From the NCBI GenBank assembly GCA_002482435.1, contig DLFZ01000095.1:1-9563 (forward strand): DNA of 9,563 nucleotides, written 5' to 3'. The translations under genes were made by a program, and so were the position numbers. Under the pieces are notes generated by a model, which saw only the letters and a program-made list of their open reading frames with translations, made no database searches and was not told the origin of the DNA. Shown here in pieces: positions 1-5,488 of the stretch; within the stretch, counting starts at the first letter, position 1; the number at the start of each line of letters is the position of its first letter. Source of the DNA: Christensenella sp. UBA7707 (lineage in GTDB: Bacteria > Bacillota > Clostridia > Christensenellales > CAG-138).

Positions 1-412
1 TGATGTGCTCGTCCACGGAGTATGCAAGGGTGCTTTCAAGCCGCCATGCTTGGGTGCGGTAATTTCCCGCGCCATCCAAAACGATCTCGACGTACAGCGC
101 CTGATTTTCACCGGCAGCGCACAGATACCGCGCGAGATAGCGCCCGTTTTCCTGCGTGATGGATACCTTCGTGCCCTCTATCGTTTCGGGCGGGGTTTCA
201 AGCTCCGTCTGCAAAAGTGCGCGCAATACGCGACTCGCCTGTTCGTCGGCCTCGTAATAGGTCTGTACGGAGGCGGCGTAGGTTCTTGCGAGCCGAAGAT
301 CCGCCGAGGCGGAAAGAAGCCCAAGCGCGCAAAGCACCGTAAGGCAGAGAATGAAGAACAGCATCAGAAGCATTGCGGTTCCCGCGCCTGTGATTTTAAC
401 GGGCCTGTTCAT
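1..412 (-). CDS. Small single-pass membrane protein of a pilus/secretion-like operon (partial, C-terminus off window)
   Basis: Reading frame stays open from an ATG at 412 to the left edge, giving 137 visible residues and no stop. A short basic N-terminus (MNRPVK) is followed by one hydrophobic segment at about residues 10-34, then an extracytoplasmic-looking region with an aromatic/acidic stretch (QTYYEADEQ, about residues 54-62) and a beta-rich tail. This is the layout of pilin-like or PilX-like minor components, but there is no canonical G/FTLIE prepilin cleavage motif. A good Shine-Dalgarno (GGAGG, 7 nt upstream) supports the start. The ATG overlaps the stop of the preceding gene by 4 nt (ATGA), so the two are translationally coupled. 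Function is inferred only from operon position next to a GspF/PilC homologue. I do not recognise a named family. Confidence 0.75.
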   Translation of the reverse strand, partial: MNRPVKITGAGTAMLLMLFFILCLTVLCALGLLSASADLRLARTYAASVQTYYEADEQASRVLRALLQTELETPPETIEGTKVSITQENGRYLARYLCAAGENQALYVEIVLDGAGNYRTQAWRLESTLAYSVDEHI

Positions 413-843
413 GGCGCATCCTCCCGCAAGGCCACGGCGCGCAAGGCAAAAAGTGCTTCGCCGCCCGCATCGTAAACCGAAATATCCGCAACAGAAAGCC
501 CGTTTTGCTCTGCGGCACAAAGCATTAGCACATACGCTGCCTGCTCTTTATCGCAGGCAACGCCCTGCGCATCATACGACATGCTGTAAACACCGTCCAC
601 AGGCGCTTCGCCGCTTTTTATGCCGAAAAAAGCTTCGAGCGCACCGTCTTTTCCCTTGAACACCTCGGCGGCGTTTTGCGCAAGCACTGCCGCCTGCGTA
701 ATGGCCGCACTTTTTTGCCGCATCTCACGCGCATCCGCAAAAAGCTTCACACAAAACGCGGCGGCAACCGCGAGCACCAAAATGGAGACGAGAAGCTCCG
801 TCAAAAACAAAAGGGCGCCGTTGCGGCGGGGGAGGGTTTTCAT
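409..843 (-). CDS. Small pseudopilin-like membrane protein
   Basis: A 144-residue protein with a short basic N-terminus (MKTLPRRNG), one hydrophobic helix at about residues 11-35, then a predicted helical continuation (ADAREMRQKSAAITQAAVLAQ) and a small globular tail. This matches the shape of type IV pilins and type II secretion pseudopilins. The N-terminus reads RRNG-ALLFLTE: a Gly before the hydrophobic stretch and a Glu after it, but the Glu is at +7 rather than the usual +5, so processing by a prepilin peptidase is uncertain. The Shine-Dalgarno GGAGG lies 6 nt before the ATG. The start overlaps the upstream stop by 4 nt and the stop overlaps the downstream start by 4 nt. Probably a minor structural or assembly component; identity beyond that is unknown. 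Confidence 0.8.
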   Translation of the reverse strand: MKTLPRRNGALLFLTELLVSILVLAVAAAFCVKLFADAREMRQKSAAITQAAVLAQNAAEVFKGKDGALEAFFGIKSGEAPVDGVYSMSYDAQGVACDKEQAAYVLMLCAAEQNGLSVADISVYDAGGEALFALRAVALREDAP

Positions 844-1322
844 AAGCTACCTCCGCCACTTCTGAGCGTCAGCGAAAGCGTTTGGCGCACGCCGTCCGCT
901 TCATATTGGAGTGTAAGCGTTCCATCCGCAAGCGAAAACCGCGCCTGCGCGCCCTCCACAATTAAGGTGCCGGAGCTATGGTCAAACTGTGAAACATCCG
1001 CCGAAAAAAGCTCGTACAGCCCGCCGTCTGTTGCGTACAACACGGTCGTATAGCGCGTACCCTCATGCGTTTCGTACAAAAACAACGCGTTGTACCCGTC
1101 GAATTCGCCGACTTCCAAAGCGCCTGCCGCGTCGTAATGGCGCACCTTGCTCGCAAGGTAGGCAATGCCGGTACGCGAAGTACCGTTCACAGCCACTTCC
1201 GCCTCTGATGCTCGATAGGCACGCACGGAAAGTGCCAGCACAAAAAACGCGCAAAGCGCGAACACCACAAGCAACAGCAAGGTAAAGAGGGTGCTGGCGG
1301 AATCCCGCCGTTTTTGTGCCAT
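840..1322 (-). CDS. DUF4860-like membrane protein of a pilus/secretion operon
   Basis: A 160-residue protein with a basic N-terminus (MAQKRRDS), one transmembrane helix at about residues 12-34, and a mostly beta-strand extracytoplasmic part with repeated short strands (YNALFLYETHEG, YTTVLYATDGGLYELF, ARFSLADGTLTLQYEADG). From memory this resembles the DUF4860 family, which occurs beside type II secretion / type IV pilus-like genes in clostridia; I could not check this. The start is supported by a perfect AGGAGG at 1328-1333, 5 nt upstream of the ATG. It lies 41 nt downstream of the preceding gene and is coupled by ATGA overlap to the next. The beta-rich tail suggests a minor pseudopilin or tip/assembly factor. 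No enzymatic motif is visible. Confidence 0.8.
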   Translation of the reverse strand: MAQKRRDSASTLFTLLLLVVFALCAFFVLALSVRAYRASEAEVAVNGTSRTGIAYLASKVRHYDAAGALEVGEFDGYNALFLYETHEGTRYTTVLYATDGGLYELFSADVSQFDHSSGTLIVEGAQARFSLADGTLTLQYEADGVRQTLSLTLRSGGGSL

Positions 1323-1363
1323 AAGAGCCTCCTGCGGCTACCCGCGCGCCGCGCAACCGTTTG

Positions 1364-1684
1364 TTAGGAGAGCGGAATCACCGTGATCTGCGGCATCATA
1401 TTGGAACCAAACACCTCATAAACCACCGCATAGCGCGTTTCATCCACACGCACACCGTAATGCGCGCGAAGATAGGCATAGTCGGGCGGGTAGATACCCT
1501 CTAGTGCGTAGCAGCTCACGGCAGCGCGGCGGATGCTTTCTTCGGCGATTTTTGCACCCGCGCCGTTTGTAGAGCGCGCAGCCGAGGCAATGCCATATAC
1601 GGCAATGCCCAAAAGAACGAGCACTGCCAGCACCGACGCAACGGGCGAAAAAAAGCGAGAAAATGGTTTGTCTGCATGTTTCAT
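1364..1684 (-). CDS. Short pilin-like membrane protein, unknown family
   Basis: A 106-residue protein. A basic stretch (MKHADKPFSRFF) precedes one hydrophobic helix at about residues 14-35, followed by a helical region (AKIAEESIRRAAVSCYALEG) and a segment with a YPP motif (GIYPPDYAYLRAHYG), then two strands to the C-terminus. The helix followed by a YALEGxYPP-type turn is reminiscent of small type II secretion pseudopilins (GspG-like 'G.YP' region), but the N-terminal prepilin signature is missing. It starts 6 nt after the stop of the GspF/PilC-like gene, so it is in the same operon. The Shine-Dalgarno is weak (GGGTAAGCGG), suggesting translational coupling. The best candidate for a major subunit is this or a gene off the window; that is inference. 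Confidence 0.75.
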   Translation of the reverse strand: MKHADKPFSRFFSPVASVLAVLVLLGIAVYGIASAARSTNGAGAKIAEESIRRAAVSCYALEGIYPPDYAYLRAHYGVRVDETRYAVVYEVFGSNMMPQITVIPLS

Positions 1685-1690
1685 AGCCGC

Positions 1691-2740
1691 TTACCCGATG
1701 GAGGACATGATGCTTGCAAGCGGGAGCATCACGCACAGCAAAATGCCGCCGATGATCACGGAGGTGGTAGCGACAAGCGCGGGTTCAATGCGCGCGACGA
1801 GTGCGTCCATGCGTTCCTGCGCCAAAGCATCCGCGCGCTCGGCGATGTCCGCCATTACGGCTTCGGTCGCGCCGGTTTTTACGCCGAGGCCGGCCATGCG
1901 GCTGTCACGCGCGCCAAGAAGCCCGCTCAAATACAGCGCGTCGTCAAACTGCTTTCCCTCGCGCACATAGGCGGCGCATTTGTCGATCTTTTGTATAGCA
2001 TCACGCGCACCGTCGGAGAACATCGCTTTTGCAAGGATGAGCGCTTCATCCGTATCAAGGCCGCTTGCGAGCGCCATCGACATTGCGCTTGCAAAGCGCG
2101 CGCGCGTTACGGCGCTGCCGGTTTTTGTGGCCGAAAAGCGGTCGTTCACGATTTTTTGTACAGAAAGGCGTAGTTTTTTGCTCACGGAAACCGCCAGCAA
2201 AAGCAAAACGGCCAACGCAAACACCGCTGACAACACCAAAACGACGGTGGAAACGGAACGTGAAAGCTGCATCAAAAAAAGCGCGAGCGGCGGCATTTCA
2301 AGGCCGAGCTGCGCAAACACACCATCAAACACGGGAAGCACGCCAAAGATGAGCGCAAGCACTACCGCAAGCATGATCAAAACCAGCACCGCCGGATACG
2401 TCACAGCGTTTCGAATGCTTTTTTTGAGCGCAAGCTGTCGCGCGTAATGCTCGGAAAGCGCTTTTAGGGAAGCCTCGAGCCGGCCTGTTTTTTCCGCAAC
2501 GCGAAGCACGCCGCGAAGATACGCAGGAAATACGCCCGCCTCCTCAAATGCGACGCTCAACGAAGCGCCGTCTTCACATCGCGCGGAAAGCTCTTTCATA
2601 AGCGCGGCGGAGGCCGCTTCGTTGTCATCGTCGTGCAGCATCAGAAAACCGTCCGCAAACGGGACGCCCGCGCGGACGAGCAGCGAAAGCTCAAGGCAAA
2701 GAGAGCTCAAATATGCGTCGTCTAGAAAATTCCGCTTCAT
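1691..2740 (-). CDS. Type II secretion system F / PilC family inner-membrane platform protein
   Basis: Polytopic platform protein of type II secretion or type IV pilus machines, which in known systems couples a cytoplasmic assembly ATPase to pilin extraction from the membrane. About 350 residues, somewhat short for the usual near-400-residue family because the N-terminal extension is minimal. Two T2SSF repeats are visible. The first covers about residues 10-135 (LSLLVRAGVPFADGF ... VAEKTGRLEASLKALSEHY). The second covers about 215-345 (FASAMSMALASGLDTDEAL ... GVKTGATEAVMADIAERAD). Three hydrophobic helices lie near residues 113-138, 163-186 and 321-346, the usual topology. First gene of the operon. 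An in-frame TTG at 2752 is an alternative start with a weak AGG 10 nt upstream; the ATG at 2740 has no clear Shine-Dalgarno. No cognate ATPase lies beside it, which is unusual. Confidence 0.9.
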   Translation of the reverse strand: MKRNFLDDAYLSSLCLELSLLVRAGVPFADGFLMLHDDDNEAASAALMKELSARCEDGASLSVAFEEAGVFPAYLRGVLRVAEKTGRLEASLKALSEHYARQLALKKSIRNAVTYPAVLVLIMLAVVLALIFGVLPVFDGVFAQLGLEMPPLALFLMQLSRSVSTVVLVLSAVFALAVLLLLAVSVSKKLRLSVQKIVNDRFSATKTGSAVTRARFASAMSMALASGLDTDEALILAKAMFSDGARDAIQKIDKCAAYVREGKQFDDALYLSGLLGARDSRMAGLGVKTGATEAVMADIAERADALAQERMDALVARIEPALVATTSVIIGGILLCVMLPLASIMSSIG

Positions 2741-2802
2741 GGCTGCACACAAGCGCGGGAAACCTGCCTCGCCGCGCCCTTTCCAAACATACCCTATTAT
2801 CG

Positions 2803-2831
2803 ATTATAATATAAAATCGCCGCTCATTCAA
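2803..2831 (-). promoter_or_regulatory. Predicted sigma-A promoter of the pilus-like operon
   Basis: On the minus strand, TTGAAT (2831-2826), a 17-nt spacer, then a perfect TATAAT (2808-2803). The expected transcription start is near 2796, leaving a leader of about 55 nt before the ATG at 2740. The -35 box lies inside the loop of the upstream gene's terminator hairpin. No operator is evident. Predicted from sequence only. Confidence 0.6.
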
Positions 2832-2843
2832 GAAAAGCGGCGA
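2811..2843 (-). terminator. Rho-independent terminator of the transglutaminase-like lipoprotein gene
   Basis: A perfect 8-bp inverted repeat (TCGCCGCT at 2817-2824 with AGCGGCGA at 2836-2843, 11-nt loop) is followed on the minus strand by TTTTAT. It lies 35 nt past the stop of the gene ending at 2879. The U-tract is short and partly AT-mixed, so read-through into the downstream operon is possible. Confidence 0.7.
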
Positions 2844-2878
2844 AAGGAAGGGCTTTTTGCGGAATTTTCAGGGTTTGC

Positions 2879-3871
2879 TCAATAGAGGAACTTCGCCGTA
2901 TAGTTTGCGGCGTTTTCCACATACTTTATCATTTCGTCGTCGCCGTCAGTGGAAAGGAAGGTAGGGTCCATAAGCTTCCACCTCGCCCCGTCAAAAAAGA
3001 TAACCCCGTCCACCCATCCGCCTTTTTCGGTATAGGTGTTGATCCACGCATGGTACAGTTTTCCCGTGTAGCCGACCACGAGCTTGGTGGGGATGCCGAG
3101 GCTTCTTAACATGGCGGTCATGAGCGAGGCATAGTCGAAGCAGATGCCCTTTTTGCTTTCGAGCACCGCGTCAAGGTCCGGAAGGTACCCGCTCTTTACG
3201 TTTTTGGCAAGCTCATAATCGTAGTTGAGGTTGTTGACAACATAGTCAAACACGATTTCGATTTTTTTCAGCGGGTCGTCGATGCCCTGCGTGAGCTTTT
3301 GTGCAAGAAGCACACCCTTGGTTTGCGGCGTGTAGTTGACGAACTGGTTTGGCGTCAGAAATGGAACAAACTCGTCTTTGAGCGTTACGTCAAGTTTTGT
3401 ATCAAGCACGAGCGCGTATTTGGAATCATAGGCGTTTTCATACACAGCTACCGCATAAGTGCCGTTTCCGTCAGAGAGGGGGAATACCACATACTCTCCG
3501 CTGCGGGGCAGATTGTAGGTGTATGCCGTGCCGCTTGGGCCACTGATGATTACTTTCATGCGCTTTTCGCCGCTTTTGAGGCAGCGGATCATCACATACC
3601 CATCCTCTGTATTTGAGGCGTCGATCACAGCGGTTTCATTTTTGTAAACGGTTGTTCCAGAAGCCTCCGGCATGAGAAGCGACGATACCGCCGGGCTTTG
3701 GGCGAGCGGCGCAATATCAAGCTCCATTTCCACGGTAGATACGGGCGTTTGATAAACCGGCACTTCAGACGGCTCTATCGCCGTGTTTTCGGCAGGCGCG
3801 GCGGAGCAGCCGCTAAAAAGGGCGCCTAGCGCAACAAGCAGCGACAGCGTACGCAAAACCATTTGCCGCAT
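2879..3871 (-). CDS. Secreted lipoprotein with transglutaminase-like (cysteine peptidase fold) domain
   Basis: A 330-residue predicted lipoprotein. The signal peptide is basic then hydrophobic and ends at an atypical lipobox LFSGC, so Cys22 would be lipidated and the protein anchored outside the membrane. Residues about 23-170 form a low-homology beta-rich region. Residues about 185-305 are a transglutaminase-like domain with all three catalytic residues: Cys244 (KGICFDYAS), His274 (LYHAW) and Asp302 (KLMDPTF). Family members act as cysteine peptidases, transglutaminases or peptide-binding modules; the substrate here is unknown, with cell-wall or surface proteins plausible. The frame extends upstream to 3967, but the ATG at 3871 is chosen because it begins the signal peptide and has GGAAGG/AGGTG sequences just upstream. 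Transcribed alone, with its own terminator. Confidence 0.88.
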   Translation of the reverse strand: MRQMVLRTLSLLVALGALFSGCSAAPAENTAIEPSEVPVYQTPVSTVEMELDIAPLAQSPAVSSLLMPEASGTTVYKNETAVIDASNTEDGYVMIRCLKSGEKRMKVIISGPSGTAYTYNLPRSGEYVVFPLSDGNGTYAVAVYENAYDSKYALVLDTKLDVTLKDEFVPFLTPNQFVNYTPQTKGVLLAQKLTQGIDDPLKKIEIVFDYVVNNLNYDYELAKNVKSGYLPDLDAVLESKKGICFDYASLMTAMLRSLGIPTKLVVGYTGKLYHAWINTYTEKGGWVDGVIFFDGARWKLMDPTFLSTDGDDEMIKYVENAANYTAKFLY

Positions 3872-3927
3872 AAAGCACCTGCCTTCCAAAATGCGAGAGG
3901 GGGAAAGCGCCGCGCACGGCGCACGGC

Positions 3928-4018
3928 GTAACCGGTTGTAACAAAAGTACAGCGACAAATTTCGCAAAAAGATTCACAAAATCCGTTTCACAGCACATTT
4001 GGTTTCAAAAATAGTAAC
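3928..4018. repeat. GTAAC direct repeats in the divergent intergenic region
   Basis: GTAAC occurs at 3928-3932 and 3938-3942, one helical turn apart, and again at 4014-4018 beside the candidate minus promoter. The first pair flanks an AACCGGTT palindrome (3930-3937). OmpR-like and SARP regulators typically bind short direct repeats about one turn apart, so this could be an operator. Five-base repeats are weak evidence. Confidence 0.25.
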
Positions 4019-4039
4019 ATATTGCATCAAAAAAGTAAA
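4011..4039 (-). promoter_or_regulatory. Candidate promoter of the transglutaminase-like lipoprotein gene
   Basis: On the minus strand, TTTACT (4039-4034), 17-nt spacer, TACTAT (4016-4011) preceded by TGT, which would be an extended -10. This would leave a long leader of about 130 nt before the ATG at 3871, containing a GC-rich stretch with CGTGCGCCGTGCGC. Match to consensus is moderate. Confidence 0.35.
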
Positions 4040-4058
4040 TATGTACGTGTGCAGCATG

Positions 4059-4087
4059 TTGCCGCCGCACCGCGAATCGTGTAAAAT
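4059..4087 (+). promoter_or_regulatory. Candidate promoter of the BTAD/SARP-type regulator gene
   Basis: TTGCCG (4059-4064), 17-nt spacer, TAAAAT (4082-4087). The expected start near 4094 leaves a leader of about 50 nt. A small GCCGC-AAT-GCGGC hairpin (4121-4133) sits directly before the Shine-Dalgarno and could affect its access. Confidence 0.45.
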
Positions 4088-4133
4088 AAGAAAAGAAATC
4101 TTCGTTTCAAACTCTTTTTCGCCGCAATGCGGC

Positions 4134-4138
4134 AGGAG
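4134..4138 (+). promoter_or_regulatory. Ribosome binding site fixing the regulator start
   Basis: AGGAG 7 nt before the ATG at 4146. The open frame continues back to 3999, but that extension lacks a ribosome binding site and does not resemble the protein family, whose N-terminal strands begin at KLYIGMLGGF. Confidence 0.75.
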
Positions 4139-4145
4139 AAACGCA

Positions 4146-5351
4146 ATGCCAAAAAAACAAAAGCTTTACATTGGGATGCTTGGCGGTTTTTCGCTCACTT
4201 ACGGTGATAAGTGTATCAGCGATCAAACCATACGCTCCAAAAAAATATGGGTTCCGCTCGAGTATCTTATATCGTTCCGTAACCGCGAGGTTTCACAGAA
4301 CGAGCTGATCGAGCTTTTGTACCCCAATGGAAAAAGCGACAATCCGGGCAATGCGTTAAAGACGCTGATCTTTCGCATTCGCGCGGTGCTCGACGAGCTC
4401 GGGTATAGGGATGGGCGCGACATGCTTGTGCACTACCGTGATTCTTACGCGTGGAATCCGGATATGGATTTTGAAGTGGATGTAGATCGCTTCGAGCACC
4501 TTTGCAAAAAAGGCGCTTCCGTCCAGTTCAGCGATGAAGAGCGCATTGAGGCGTATCTTGAAGCAATCGACCTTTATAAGGGCGATTTTCTTCCCATGTC
4601 CGCCTACGAACCGTGGGTGATCCCGCTCAACGCCTATTATCACAACACCTATCTCAACGCCGTGCATAACGCCGTGAACATGCTTCGTGCGCTTGAACGC
4701 TACTCCCAGATCGTGAAGATCTGTCAAAATGCCATTGCCATCGACAAATACGACGAGTTCCTTTACTACAACCTTATTCTTGCGCTGGTGGAACTGAAAA
4801 ACCCGCAGGCGGCGCTTGCGCAATATAAGGAAATGACGGATCTTTTCTACGGCGAGTTCGGCGTTACCCCCTCCAAGGAGCTGATGGCGCTTTACAAGGA
4901 AATTACAAAGGCGACGCGCGGTGTGGAAACCGACTTGAGCATGATCAAGGAGGCAATGCGCGAGGAAGCCGAAACGGGCGGCGCCTTCTACTGCGAATAC
5001 GAGGTGTTCAAGGATATTTACCGCCTCGAGGTACGCGCGGCGGAACGCACGGGCAACTCGCTTTATTTGTGCCTCATCACCGCAAATGGGAAAACGGGTA
5101 CGCCTCCCTCCGCAAAAACGCTCAACAGCGCCATCGACAAACTGCGTGAATGCATCAAGGGTTCGCTGCGCCGCGGCGACGCATATGCGCGTTACAGCGT
5201 ATCACAGTTTATTTTGATGCTGCCGGGCACGACCTACGAAACCGGAAGCATGGTCATCGAACGCATCCTCAAGCGCTTCTACCGTGAAAACCCGCGCGCA
5301 TCGGTGGTACTTGCGTACTCCATTCAGCCGTTTGAAATCGGATTGAATTAA
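4146..5351 (+). CDS. SARP-like transcriptional regulator: winged helix + BTAD + degenerate GGDEF domain
   Basis: A 401-residue cytoplasmic regulator. Residues about 6-105 form an OmpR/SARP-type winged helix, opening with the family-typical LYIGMLGGFSLTYGD and including the recognition-helix region (NELIELLYP ... NALKTLIFRIRAVL). Residues about 110-258 are the bacterial transcriptional activator (BTAD) helical repeat domain (RFEHLC, EAYLEAIDLYKGDFLP, LAQYKEMTDLFYGEFGVTPS). Residues about 281-397 have the pattern of a GGDEF domain: RRGDAYARY-SVSQF-ILMLPGT aligns with D.vaRy-GGDEF-avlLPgt. The signature is replaced by SVSQF (351-355) and the DxDxFKxxND loop is gone, so diguanylate cyclase activity is not expected. 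Either the domain is a structural relic or it senses a ligand or protein. Divergent from the transglutaminase-like lipoprotein gene, convergent with the HD-GYP gene; targets unknown. Confidence 0.88.
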   Translation: MPKKQKLYIGMLGGFSLTYGDKCISDQTIRSKKIWVPLEYLISFRNREVSQNELIELLYPNGKSDNPGNALKTLIFRIRAVLDELGYRDGRDMLVHYRDSYAWNPDMDFEVDVDRFEHLCKKGASVQFSDEERIEAYLEAIDLYKGDFLPMSAYEPWVIPLNAYYHNTYLNAVHNAVNMLRALERYSQIVKICQNAIAIDKYDEFLYYNLILALVELKNPQAALAQYKEMTDLFYGEFGVTPSKELMALYKEITKATRGVETDLSMIKEAMREEAETGGAFYCEYEVFKDIYRLEVRAAERTGNSLYLCLITANGKTGTPPSAKTLNSAIDKLRECIKGSLRRGDAYARYSVSQFILMLPGTTYETGSMVIERILKRFYRENPRASVVLAYSIQPFEIGLN

Positions 5352-5372
5352 ACACCGCATCCAAAAAGCAAC

Positions 5373-5406
5373 CGAGCCGGGCATTCTTGCCCGGCTTGTT
5401 TTTTAT
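5373..5406 (+). terminator. Rho-independent terminator of the regulator gene
   Basis: A GC-rich inverted repeat, AGCCGGGC (5375-5382), loop ATTCTT, GCCCGGCT (5389-5396), is followed by TGTTTTTTAT. It begins about 20 nt after the stop at 5351. A textbook intrinsic terminator. Confidence 0.9.
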
Positions 5407-5432
5407 CTGTATCGGCACGGCGAAACGGATGC

Positions 5433-5467
5433 AAAAAGCCCGGCCGACATCGGTATGCCGTCCGGGC
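5433..5467 (-). terminator. Rho-independent terminator of the HD-GYP gene
   Basis: On the minus strand, GCCCGG (5467-5462), an 18-nt interior, CCGGGC (5443-5438), then TTTTT (5437-5433). It lies 21 nt past the stop at 5489. The interior can form smaller stems (CGG/CCG). It is separate from the plus-strand terminator, so each convergent gene has its own. Confidence 0.75.
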
Positions 5468-5488
5468 AGAGCAACCGTTATGAAGCGG

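Noticed and set aside
3872..3967. N-terminal extension of the lipoprotein frame to 3967
   Set aside because: The lipoprotein signal peptide starts at the ATG at 3871; the extra 32 residues are unlike a signal sequence and have no ribosome binding site.
3999..4145. N-terminal extension of the regulator frame back to ATG 3999
   Set aside because: The extension overlaps the predicted promoter and leader, lacks a ribosome binding site, and the strong AGGAG fits the ATG at 4146.
4356..4823. 155-residue minus-strand open frame
   Set aside because: It is antisense to the BTAD region of the regulator, with no family resemblance.
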